In this document: piece by piece, positions 17,730 through 25,560 of the stretch
How the letters are laid out: each line of letters starts with the position of its first letter
Position numbering within the stretch: position 1 is the stretch's first letter
NCBI RefSeq assembly: GCF_032302195.1
Contig: NZ_CP135275.1
Span: forward strand, 4,650,001 to 4,714,000
Origin: Paenibacillus sp. MMS20-IR301
GTDB taxonomy: Bacteria; Bacillota; Bacilli; Paenibacillales; Paenibacillaceae
DNA length: 64,000 nt
Reading direction: 5' to 3'
Translations under genes and position numbers: made by a program
The notes under the pieces: model-generated
Told to the model about the DNA's origin: nothing
The model's input: the letters and a program-made list of their open reading frames with translations, nothing else
The model's database searches: none

Positions 17730-18416
17730 TTACTCTTGAAGCAATCCGTACTTCTTACGAAACCGCCTCAGCACTTTGATCCAGCCCCCGGATAATACAG
17801 CCAGAAAAAACACATTCGACAAGGCATGCGCCAGATCAAAATAAAAGCTGGCCCCGTACGTCGCCGCTACGATTCCCCAACTGAATGCGTCCGGCAGGCT
17901 GAGAATGACCCAGACATTCATGATCCAGCCAAACAGAAAACCCCAGATGAAGCCGAAGGCCAGCAGGCCCGGCCGTTTGCTCAGCCACCGGGTATTCCGC
18001 AGCCAGCCTGCCGTCAGGCCGGTCATGCCCCAGGCGAACATCTGCCATGGCGTCCAGGGTCCCTGCCCGAAATAGATATTGGAGACCAGTGCAGCTACGG
18101 CACCGATGACGAAGCCCGCCTCGGCTCCGAACACATACGCCGACAGAATTACAATCGCCGACACCGGTTTGACCCCCGGCAGTGCGGCAAACGGAATCCG
18201 GCTGACTGCCGCAATTGCCGACAGTACAGCCAGGAGCACCAGCTCACGGGAGGCCAGGCGCCGGCGCTCCAGCCGGAGAAACAGCGGCAGCAGCGCAGCC
18301 AGCAGCAGCACCAGACTGAGCAGCACATAATGGCGGTCCTTCAGCGCTGCAGTAAGCGCGAGGCCGGCAATGAATATAACTAAAGCGGTCAGCAGCGGGG
18401 CGCGGAACCGGGCCAT
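17730..18416 (-). CDS. ECF transporter S component, probably for cobalamin or a precursor
   Basis: 228-residue membrane protein with six or more hydrophobic segments, the substrate-binding subunit of an energy-coupling-factor importer. The segment GQGPWTPWQMFAWGMTGLTAGW is typical of one S-component group, and Ala/Gly-rich helices such as FVIGAVAALVSN fit contact with the T component. It overlaps the end of the ATPase gene by 28 bp and is last in the operon. Specificity is inferred from the cobalamin riboswitch at the operon's head: cobalamin, cobinamide, or alpha-ribazole/dimethylbenzimidazole are candidates. Sequence alone does not decide. Confidence 0.82.
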   Translation of the reverse strand: MARFRAPLLTALVIFIAGLALTAALKDRHYVLLSLVLLLAALLPLFLRLERRRLASRELVLLAVLSAIAAVSRIPFAALPGVKPVSAIVILSAYVFGAEAGFVIGAVAALVSNIYFGQGPWTPWQMFAWGMTGLTAGWLRNTRWLSKRPGLLAFGFIWGFLFGWIMNVWVILSLPDAFSWGIVAATYGASFYFDLAHALSNVFFLAVLSGGWIKVLRRFRKKYGLLQE

Positions 18417-20101
18417 GCCTGAATCACATCCTCCATTGTCAATGCCTGCGGCAGCCAGTCCCGGACCATCCGGTTTACTGCTGTAGTATAGAAATAATTA
18501 GCGCTGAAAAAATCCTCCGGCGCGCCTTCCGCCGTGATGCTTCCATCAAACAGCAGCGCACAGCGGGAAGCATGTCTTGCAGCAAACTCCACATCATGCG
18601 TTACGATAAGCAGGCTTGCCCCCTGGGCGCGCAGTTGCTGAAGCAAGGCGGCGAGCCTGTCCTTGGCCGCCGGGTCCAGCCCCTTAGTAGGCTCATCCAG
18701 CAGCAGGATATCCGGCTTCAGCAGCATGATCATGGCAAGCGCCGCCTGCTGCTGCTGTCCGCCGCTGAGATCATGCGGATGGCTCTGCAGTACCTCCCGG
18801 AGCTGGAATACTTCCAGCAGGGCCTCAATCTCCCGCTCTGCCGCTTCCGCCGGCAGCCCGGCAACCTGTGCCATATGCTGCAGCTCCTCAGCCACAGTAT
18901 CATAACTGAAATAGAGCAGCGGGTTCTGGGCCAGCAGTCCGGTTGTAACGCCTTTGGAGGACATCACCTTACCGCGCTGCGGCTTCATCTGGCCGCTCAG
19001 CACATGCAGCAATGTCGATTTCCCTGCGCCGTTCCCGCCCATCACCGCCAGCAGCTCCCCGCGCTTCAGCGTCATTGTGAGCTTCCTCAGCACCTCCTGC
19101 CCTTCCTTCTCATACCGGAAGGTCACTTCCCGGCAGGAGAGCAGGGTCTCTGCAGAGGCTGCCGGGAGAGCGGCCTGAGGCCTGCCGTGGTTACGGCTTG
19201 GGGCTCCCGGCGCTGCAGCTGTTTCAGGACCAGGGACACCGGCTGCGGCTTCCGCCTTCAGGGAATGCAGCCAGCGTCTGCCTTCACGCACAGTCAGCGG
19301 AATGTTATCCGGCACAGCCGCTGCTGCGGGCTGTGACAAGGAGAGGCAGAGCCTGGCGGCGGCAGGCAGATAATCCTGCCGCCCCGCCGCTGCTGCACCG
19401 CCTGCCTGCCGCGCGAAATCCCGCGGGCTGGCGTTCAGCTGCAGAACCCCTTCCTCCAGCAGCAGCACACGGTCAGCGAGCGGCAGCACCTCTTCCAGCC
19501 GGTGCTCGCTGATAATAACCGTCACCCCCAGCTCCTCATTCAGCCGCTGCAGCGCCATGATGAATTCTCTGGCAGCCACCGGATCGAGCTGGGAGGTCGG
19601 TTCATCCAGCAGCAATACCTTAGGCTGAAGGAGCAGCACTGAAGCGAGATTGAGCAATTGCTTTTGTCCGCCGGACAGCTCATGTACAGATCTGTAGAGC
19701 AGCGGCTCCAGCGCGAATAACCCGCAGATCTCGGCCAGCCGGGTCCGCATCACAGCAGGAGCCATGCCCAGATTCTCCATGGAGAACGCCAGCTCATGCC
19801 AGACTGTATCCATCACGATCTGTGCATCCGGGTTCTGGAACACCATCCCGATCTCCCCGGCGGCAACGGAGGCAGGAAGCTCCGGCAGCAGCTGTCCTTT
19901 GTAGGCTATTGTTCCGCTGAACGAACCTACCGGGGCGAGCTCGCGTTTGAGATGACGCAGCAGTGTTGTTTTGCCGCAGCCGGACGGGCCGCAGAGCACC
20001 ACGAATTCACCCTCTTCTATTGTGAACGAGAGCTCATGGAGCGAGTCCCTGTCTTCTTCGGGATAACGGAAGGATACATGTTCCGCCTGGAGGATCTCCA
20101 T
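18389..20101 (-). CDS. ECF transporter ATPase, fused A-A' (two ABC domains)
   Basis: 570-residue cytoplasmic ATPase with two complete ABC modules in one chain. Domain 1 (about 1-250): Walker A CGPSGCGKTTLL, signature HELSGGQKQLL, Walker B VLLLDEPTSQLDP. An Ala/Pro-rich linker follows (about 250-320). Domain 2: MGGNGAGKSTLL, HDLSGGQQQQ, ILLLDEPTKGLDP. Both domains look catalytically intact, replacing separate EcfA1 and EcfA2. AAAGGAG precedes the ATG. The T gene reading frame runs 85 bp into this gene. Confidence 0.93.
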   Translation of the reverse strand: MEILQAEHVSFRYPEEDRDSLHELSFTIEEGEFVVLCGPSGCGKTTLLRHLKRELAPVGSFSGTIAYKGQLLPELPASVAAGEIGMVFQNPDAQIVMDTVWHELAFSMENLGMAPAVMRTRLAEICGLFALEPLLYRSVHELSGGQKQLLNLASVLLLQPKVLLLDEPTSQLDPVAAREFIMALQRLNEELGVTVIISEHRLEEVLPLADRVLLLEEGVLQLNASPRDFARQAGGAAAAGRQDYLPAAARLCLSLSQPAAAAVPDNIPLTVREGRRWLHSLKAEAAAGVPGPETAAAPGAPSRNHGRPQAALPAASAETLLSCREVTFRYEKEGQEVLRKLTMTLKRGELLAVMGGNGAGKSTLLHVLSGQMKPQRGKVMSSKGVTTGLLAQNPLLYFSYDTVAEELQHMAQVAGLPAEAAEREIEALLEVFQLREVLQSHPHDLSGGQQQQAALAMIMLLKPDILLLDEPTKGLDPAAKDRLAALLQQLRAQGASLLIVTHDVEFAARHASRCALLFDGSITAEGAPEDFFSANYFYTTAVNRMVRDWLPQALTMEDVIQAWPGSAPRC

Positions 20102-20961
20102 AACCAGTTCTCCTTTCCTTCTATGACTGCAGGAAGCAGCACGAACAGGCAGAAGCTGCCGTACATAACAGCCTCCTGCCAGCCGAATTCCAGCTTGTTC
20201 ATGCGGGGATAAATTTCGAACTGCCCGTAGCCCGTCAGCCAGCCCAGCAGTACAGCTGCACCGCTCACTGACAGCAGGACAAGGACAAGCTTATCCTGCA
20301 AATCAAGCTTATAAATACTATAAGTGCTGCGTTTGGCCGTGCCGTAGCCGCGGGCTGTCATGGAATCCCCCGTCTGCAGCGCTTCCTCCAGCGACCAGGT
20401 TAGCAGCACCTTCAGCAGCGTCATGCCGTCTTTCATCCGCTTACGCACGCTTCCCGTACGGACGTCTACCCCGCGCAGCCGCTGAACCAGAGTGATCTGG
20501 CGCAGCCTCCGCTGGAAGAGCGGCACGAACCGCAGCGTCATCAGCGTCAGCAGAGCCGTTCCGGGTGCGGCAGCAGCGAATAAATACATGAACTTATCCG
20601 TTGTTACCGTGTAGTTATATGAAATAAACCAGATAAACACCGTCAGCAGTACCGCCATCATCATAAGCCCGTACAGCACGGCCTCCAGCGTCACCGGCTG
20701 ATCCAGCCAGTAGAACAGGATATGCGCCCCCCTGTGCGAGAAAAGCGGATTCAGCAGCGCTACAGAGCCAGCCATCAGTAGCATAAATGGCAGGCCGCGC
20801 CGCAGCAGCTTCCCCTGGCCCTGCAGCAGGAGAAGCACCAGCAAGCCGGCTATCTCTGTTACCAGGAACAAGGGGTGAAATACCAGCAACGCGAACAGCA
20901 GCAGTCCGGCATAATACAGCAGCGCTACCGCAGGATGCATGGACCGGAAGCCGCTGCTCAT
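20017..20961 (-). CDS. ECF transporter T component (EcfT-like)
   Basis: Membrane coupling subunit of about 314 residues joining S component and ATPases. Several N-terminal helices, then a cytoplasmic segment with VQRLRGVDVRTG and the EALQTGDSMTARGYG motif; the Ala-Arg-Gly part is the conserved coupling-helix signature contacting the ATPases. Start ATG 20961 forms an ATGA overlap with the preceding lipoprotein gene; the longer frame to 21009 is unlikely. The C-terminal 28 codons overlap the ATPase gene out of frame, an unusually long overlap. Confidence 0.9.
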   Translation of the reverse strand: MSSGFRSMHPAVALLYYAGLLLFALLVFHPLFLVTEIAGLLVLLLLQGQGKLLRRGLPFMLLMAGSVALLNPLFSHRGAHILFYWLDQPVTLEAVLYGLMMMAVLLTVFIWFISYNYTVTTDKFMYLFAAAAPGTALLTLMTLRFVPLFQRRLRQITLVQRLRGVDVRTGSVRKRMKDGMTLLKVLLTWSLEEALQTGDSMTARGYGTAKRSTYSIYKLDLQDKLVLVLLSVSGAAVLLGWLTGYGQFEIYPRMNKLEFGWQEAVMYGSFCLFVLLPAVIEGKENWLWRSSRRNMYPSVIPKKTGTRSMSSRSQ

Positions 20962-21722
20962 GGCGCCGCAGCTCCCAGATCCTTGCCCAGATCCAGTGTA
21001 TACAGCCATTCTATCGTATCCCCGGGATTAAGGATCCAGCTGCCGGCTGCCTTGGACGGGAATTCCCCGTTCACCTTGTACATCCAGCCGCTTTCTGCCC
21101 CGTAATCATACTCATACAGATTATCAATGCCTTCAACATAGGCGAAGCTTTTGCTGCCCTGATATTCCAGCTGAATCTTCTGCTTGCGGGTAATCCGCTT
21201 CAGCAGCTCCAGCACACTCTCATTCTCCCCGATCTCATATGCAGCCGCAGCGAGAATTACGCCATGCTCCTTGTCGCCTGTGATGGAGAGCGTGACTGCG
21301 TTGGCCGCCGGTTCTGGGGCGGCGGGTTTGATGGTTGCCGCCGGTTTCGGGGCGGCGGGTTTGGTGGTCGCCGCCGGTTTCGGGGCGGCGGAGGGGCTGC
21401 TCGACGCCGGGGCCGGGGCGGCGGACAGCCCGGGTGCACTCGTTACGGGAGCCTGCCCCGTTACGGGCACTGCACTTGGCGGCGCTGCTACCGGCGCCGC
21501 CTCTGCCCCTGCTGCCATGCTATCCGCCGTGGCGGACGGCATGGCAGTGCCCTCAGGCCGCGGCGATTGCGCGGCCCCGGAAGCGGCTGGCGGCGGGCTT
21601 ACGCCGCCAGCGGTGTCCGGCTGCGCGGCGGAGCAGCCGGCAAGCAGTGCTGCGAATAGCAGCACTGCCGGGACAAGCAGCGGCGGGGCGAAGCGCCGCC
21701 AGGCTTTTAACAGACTATACAT
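20958..21722 (-). CDS. Lipoprotein with transcobalamin-like C-terminal (DUF4430-type) domain
   Basis: About 254 residues. Signal and lipobox LLAGC near residue 30, then a 110-residue Pro/Ala/Ser/Lys linker with KPAA-type repeats, as if spanning the wall. The C-terminal domain of about 110 residues reads like DUF4430 (GENESVLELLKR, FAYVEGIDNLYEYDYG, GWMYKVNGEFPSKAAGSW, NPGDTIEWLYTLD), the fold of the beta domain of animal cobalamin carriers. Start ATG 21722, with GGAGG eleven bases upstream. Encoded between the SLH protein and the T subunit, so a membrane-held cobalamin-handling partner of the ECF importer is inferred. Confidence 0.78.
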   Translation of the reverse strand: MYSLLKAWRRFAPPLLVPAVLLFAALLAGCSAAQPDTAGGVSPPPAASGAAQSPRPEGTAMPSATADSMAAGAEAAPVAAPPSAVPVTGQAPVTSAPGLSAAPAPASSSPSAAPKPAATTKPAAPKPAATIKPAAPEPAANAVTLSITGDKEHGVILAAAAYEIGENESVLELLKRITRKQKIQLEYQGSKSFAYVEGIDNLYEYDYGAESGWMYKVNGEFPSKAAGSWILNPGDTIEWLYTLDLGKDLGAAAP

Positions 21723-21947
21723 GAACACCTGCACCTCCACAAAAAGGGAAAAGAACGGGGGCAGTCAGCCTGTTCCCCGTTCCGTCCATACACTTTATGT
21801 TTTCTTATCAACACATATACAAACTAATCCTTAACATCAGCCTGCCGGCCACAGGGTACTTCCCTTCCGCAACCTGCAGAGCTCTACTTGCAGCAGCTCG
21901 AAACACTGCACAGGCACATCCTATCCACTGCACTCCCCGCCGGAACG

Positions 21948-22133
21948 TTAGTTGGATAAATGACACTTAATTCACCCGCCCAAGCTGCTCTATCCATTTT
22001 AGTTGGATAAATGACACTTAATTCCGCCCATATCGCCGCCAACGGGTAACTTGAGCATCATTAAATGCTGTTTTTCCAACTAATTTCCCGCAGACAGGGA
22101 TTTCAGCAGAATTAAGTGCTCTTTTTCCACTAA
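21948..22133. repeat. Intergenic repeat island, motif B
   Basis: Motif B (TTGGATAAATGACACTTAAT core) is at 21948-21973 and 21999-22024 (period 51). Its inverted form is at 22058-22083 and 22109-22133 (period 51). It lies inside the cobalamin operon between the SLH gene and the lipoprotein gene. A GGGAG/CTCCC hairpin without U-tract (22175-22191) sits between it and the SLH gene stop. The same layout recurs at 47571 and 63694. Confidence 0.85.
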
Positions 22134-22196
22134 TTTCCCGCTCCTCCCTGCTCTATATGAGAACCCAGGACAGCGGGAGCAACGCACTCCCACCAA

Positions 22197-24386
22197 CTAA
22201 GGCAATCTAACCGCCACTGCCGCAGCCATTTCCCGGGTAACAGCCGCAGAAGGCTTGAATTCACCGCCGGTGCCGCTCATCAGCCCAAGTCCGGTCACAG
22301 TGCGCACTGCAGTCAACGCGTATTCACTGATCTGATCCTCATCAGAGAATTTCCCGATTCCGGCAACGGCTGAAGCAGCATCCAGCTTGAATGCTCTCAT
22401 AATCATTACAGCCATATCCTCACGTGTAACGAGGCCGTCCGGTTTGAACGCCGTAGCTGTCACACCGCTGATCATGCCCAGTTCCTTGGCTTTGTTCACT
22501 GCTCCATAATACCACGCATCCGCTTTAACATCACTGAAACTCTGGGCAGATGTTGCCGCAGACGGCTCATTGCCGGTCAATCTCAGCAGCAGCGCTGCAA
22601 ACTCCGCACGGGTAATATTCTGTTTCGGTGCAAAGACAAGACTGCTCTCACTGATGCCGCCCATAAGCTTGCGGTCATATGCCGTGTATACGGACTCCAA
22701 TGCCCAAGGCGAGATCGACTTCACATCGGCAAAAGCCGCACGGTCCGCAGCAGCAGAAGCTACAGTAAGCGGCTGTACGTAACGGACAACAGCAGGCGTG
22801 TTGTCTTTGAGATACCCGGTAAGGGTAAGGGTGTATTTATTCGCTGCCAGGCCACCGGCAAAAACAGCCGAACCCGCAGCATCCGTAACCGCCGTTTTAC
22901 CGCCGATGGTCACTTGTACCCCCGCAGCCGGTGAAGTAACCGGATCGGACGTAAAGGTGTCATTGTTCCAGACCCACTGCTTCTGCGTCACTTTTACAGT
23001 AATATCTTGTCCTGGCTGCGGCTGCGCAGGGGAGACCGTTACCGATTCTACCACCTGTGTGTTATCTCCGCCGTAATAGACAAGTACCCGGTCGTTCTCG
23101 GCAAGTGCGAAATCACCCATCCCCACACTTGGATAGATCCAAGCTCCGCCGCGGGCAACCACATACATCCAGCCGTCATAGCCGCCAAAAGTTCCCGCGC
23201 TCACGCCGCCGATCCCCGTCACATAATTACCCGCTTCGTTCACCAGAGCTACGCCCTTCTCCGCTGCCGCCTTCTCCAGCGCATTCAGCACATTCCCTGC
23301 ATATACAGAAGCCTCTGCCAGTGTTCCATTAGGACCTTCCACATTAACTAATACGTTAACCCGCGGATTCTGCACAGGTGTATTGCTCAGATCGTACAGC
23401 TTGCCGCCACTGCTGAACAGGCTGTAAGCAACCAGGGCCTCCAGGGCCTGCTCTGTAGACAGCTGATTGTAGCTGCCGCCGGCAGTATGGGCAAAGCCGC
23501 CGCCCGCTGCGCTGAAGCTCAGCAGCTTGCTGACAAGGCTAACGTTACCCTTCGAATACGCTGCTCCTGCAGGGTCAATACCAAACGAAGACAGGCCAAT
23601 GATTGCCTGTGCTACACTCTCGCTGCTGTCCCCGTATCCGCCGTTCTTGTCCTGCGCTGTTGCAAGCCAGGCTGCAGCACGTTGTCCAGCCGTATTTACT
23701 GCCGGATCATTCTTATGACCCGCCAGCACTGCAAGTACCATCGCTGTCATATCCGGATCGCTTGCACCTGTAGTCAGGGTGAAGCCGCCGTCCGTATTCT
23801 GCTTGGCCAGAATTTCTGCCAGCAGCTTCGCTGGTGTCCACTTGGCGTTATCAGGCATTGTATACGTTCCGGAATCCAGCGCCAGCAGCACGTAGGCTGC
23901 ATTATTCAGCGTCTGGCCGGTAATTTTATCGTTATTGTAGAGCTTCTCAATCAGGTTATAGCCGGCAAAATCAGCCGGATTCCCGCCAAGCGCCCTAACG
24001 GCCAGCGTAATCCGCGCATAATCCGTAGCTCTGTTGAAGGTCCCCTTAGCCGCAGCTACCTTGCTCTCAAGCGCCTTCAGATAGCTGTCTGGAACCTTAT
24101 AGCCCGCCTGGGCCAGGCCGATTGCCTGCCAGTCCGATTGAACACCGTTCTTCAGCACAAACTCAGCAGTGGCATAGACCGCTGCAGTTACACTGCTGCC
24201 TAGAGCGGATGAGAGCGAGACGTCAGTACTCTTATTTCCGGCAGTTACACCGGCCTGGACATCAACAGCAGCATCATTCGCGGCAAAAGCTTGTCCCGCC
24301 GGAGCTACGGCCGCTCCCAGAACTGCAAACAGCATAATTACGATCAGACTCAGCCGTGTCCATTTAGATAATAAATTGTTCTTCAT
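22197..24386 (-). CDS. SLH-anchored surface protein with transcobalamin/intrinsic-factor-like domain architecture
   Basis: 729 residues, exported (signal ending AFAAND) and held on the wall by three C-terminal SLH modules (about 553-608, 618-672, 678-729). Residues 50-335 look like an alpha/alpha toroid of prenyltransferase/terpene-cyclase-type repeats (NTDGGFTLTTGASDPDMTAM, KNGGYGDSSESVAQAIIGLS). Residues 342-455 are a DUF4430-type domain (GYDGWMYVVARGGAW, DFALAENDRVLVYYGG). Residues 455-550 are Ig-like. Toroid plus DUF4430 is the domain order of animal intrinsic factor, haptocorrin and transcobalamin. AAGAGGT precedes ATG. A cobalamin riboswitch lies in the leader. A surface cobalamin-capture role is inferred, not shown. 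Confidence 0.8.
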   Translation of the reverse strand: MKNNLLSKWTRLSLIVIMLFAVLGAAVAPAGQAFAANDAAVDVQAGVTAGNKSTDVSLSSALGSSVTAAVYATAEFVLKNGVQSDWQAIGLAQAGYKVPDSYLKALESKVAAAKGTFNRATDYARITLAVRALGGNPADFAGYNLIEKLYNNDKITGQTLNNAAYVLLALDSGTYTMPDNAKWTPAKLLAEILAKQNTDGGFTLTTGASDPDMTAMVLAVLAGHKNDPAVNTAGQRAAAWLATAQDKNGGYGDSSESVAQAIIGLSSFGIDPAGAAYSKGNVSLVSKLLSFSAAGGGFAHTAGGSYNQLSTEQALEALVAYSLFSSGGKLYDLSNTPVQNPRVNVLVNVEGPNGTLAEASVYAGNVLNALEKAAAEKGVALVNEAGNYVTGIGGVSAGTFGGYDGWMYVVARGGAWIYPSVGMGDFALAENDRVLVYYGGDNTQVVESVTVSPAQPQPGQDITVKVTQKQWVWNNDTFTSDPVTSPAAGVQVTIGGKTAVTDAAGSAVFAGGLAANKYTLTLTGYLKDNTPAVVRYVQPLTVASAAADRAAFADVKSISPWALESVYTAYDRKLMGGISESSLVFAPKQNITRAEFAALLLRLTGNEPSAATSAQSFSDVKADAWYYGAVNKAKELGMISGVTATAFKPDGLVTREDMAVMIMRAFKLDAASAVAGIGKFSDEDQISEYALTAVRTVTGLGLMSGTGGEFKPSAAVTREMAAAVAVRLP

Positions 24387-24469
24387 TGCTAACCTCTTTC
24401 TTAATATAGAATGGATGAAGCCAGAGCAGCCTCCGCCAGCAGCGCAGGCACAAATTGCATGAAGCTTTT

Positions 24470-24487
24470 CCGTTCCTGCAGGAACGG
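24470..24487. promoter_or_regulatory. 18-bp perfect palindrome in the riboswitch leader
   Basis: CCGTTCCTGCAGGAACGG, 84 bp upstream of the SLH gene start. It could be an RNA stem near the start, or a protein site. Confidence 0.5.
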
Positions 24488-24554
24488 TGCATTTCAGCAG
24501 AGCCTAAGGATAATTCAAGATGCATGGCACATTCTACCACCCTTAGATCCGCAT

Positions 24555-24577
24555 AAAAACCGCCCTTTGCAGGGCGG
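24555..24577 (-). terminator. Intrinsic terminator in the cobalamin leader (likely expression platform)
   Basis: Minus strand CCGCCCT-GCAA-AGGGCGG followed by TTTTT, about 115 bp after the cobalamin aptamer and 170 bp before the start codon. Its position fits premature termination when cobalamin is bound. Confidence 0.7.
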
Positions 24578-24689
24578 CCGGGGAAAGATACAATAACATG
24601 CAGCAGGAACGAGGAATGCCTCCTGGCCACATTACTTATATGTGCATCTGTTCCGCATTCTTATCCCCGAAGAATTGAAACAACAACGA

Positions 24690-24840
24690 AAAAGGCAGGT
24701 CTCCTGGCTTATGCCTCATCGCTTCCCCCGCCTTCCCATCCTAGTTCACAGCGACAGTGGCATCCCCGGGAGTTGCTCCGCATTTACAGTGGCGGGACCG
24801 CACCGGACTTGCACCGGCCTTCCCTTTTAAGCAGATTATA
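24690..24840 (-). ncRNA. Cobalamin riboswitch
   Basis: Read on the minus strand: the conserved GCCGGTGCAAGTCCGGTGCG and GGTCCCGCCACTGTAAATGC blocks, then GGATGGGAAGGCGGGGGAAG, and the B12 box AAGCCAGGAGACCTGCC. These are the hallmark conserved segments of the cobalamin (B12) riboswitch in the right order. Exact ends are approximate. It should repress the five downstream genes when cobalamin is plentiful. Confidence 0.95.
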
Positions 24841-25130
24841 CGCACAGAAGCAGTCTTGCCGCCCATCCCGGACAGCGCTCATTCCTGTTAGAAATCTGCA
24901 CCTTTTTCCAAAGCTTATTAAATTTTAATAATTACAATCAATCATATCTACTATTCCCCTGTATGTCTATAGACAAGCTAAAAGAGGAAAAAACACTAAC
25001 TACCCGAGTCAAAAACGAATACAGTCCGGCGGACACTTCCGGTACTTTTGGTACTTCAGACACTTCAGATATTTCTGCTATTTCTGCTACTACTGAGACT
25101 TGGGAGACCACTGAGACTTAAGGTACTAAA
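24841..25130. other. AT-rich stretch upstream of the riboswitch, then decayed short tandem repeats
   Basis: 24900-24970 is AT-rich and probably carries the minus-strand riboswitch promoter, though no clean -35/-10 pair was settled on. 25030-25125 is made of imperfect GGTACTT / CAGACACTT / TTTCTGCTA / CTGAGACTT units. No gene seen. Confidence 0.4.
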
Positions 25131-25310
25131 ACGGACACCACAGCCTTTATTCGCCCGTTTTTGTTCCATTTTCCAGGTTTGCGGACACCACAGCCCTTAT
25201 GCACCACTTTTCGTGTGCTATCTTCACTTTTCTAGCGAAATAACGTCGCTGGTGTCCGTATGGCCAGCATTCAGCTGATTTCCCGCATCTTAACGTCTCT
25301 CCTGTCCGTA
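25131..25310. repeat. Intergenic repeat island, motif A (second)
   Basis: Direct copies at 25131-25153 and 25181-25202 (period 50) with core CGGACACCACAGCC. Inverted copies at 25235-25260 and 25285-25310 (period 50). Same motif and geometry as 873-1058. Confidence 0.85.
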
Positions 25311-25484
25311 ACGCTAAACTATTTACTTGAAAACCGGTGCGTGAGTGTCTACTTTATGGACTAAGAATCACATTTGCTCATAGCTTGGTGCTTACAATAG
25401 CTGGACTTGAGCGGACTAGTGAGCTGCACCAACAAGGGATCTATCCCCCAGCATTTCCTCCAGGATCAGATACTCTTACTCACA

Positions 25485-25537
25485 CAAAAAATCCTGAACA
25501 GCATACGCGTCCTCCGCATCGCTTGCTGTTCAGGATT
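25485..25537 (-). terminator. Terminator of the GAP1-like gene
   Basis: Perfect 14-bp stem, AATCCTGAACAGCA (25490-25503) with TGCTGTTCAGGATT (25524-25537), followed on the minus strand by TTTTTT. It begins 24 bp past the stop. Confidence 0.92.
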
Positions 25538-25560
25538 AATATCAGGCCATTACAGATATT

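Noticed and set aside
24364..24630. 88-codon ORF in the cobalamin riboswitch leader
   Set aside because: Overlaps the terminator and palindrome, no ribosome site; the conserved feature here is RNA structure.
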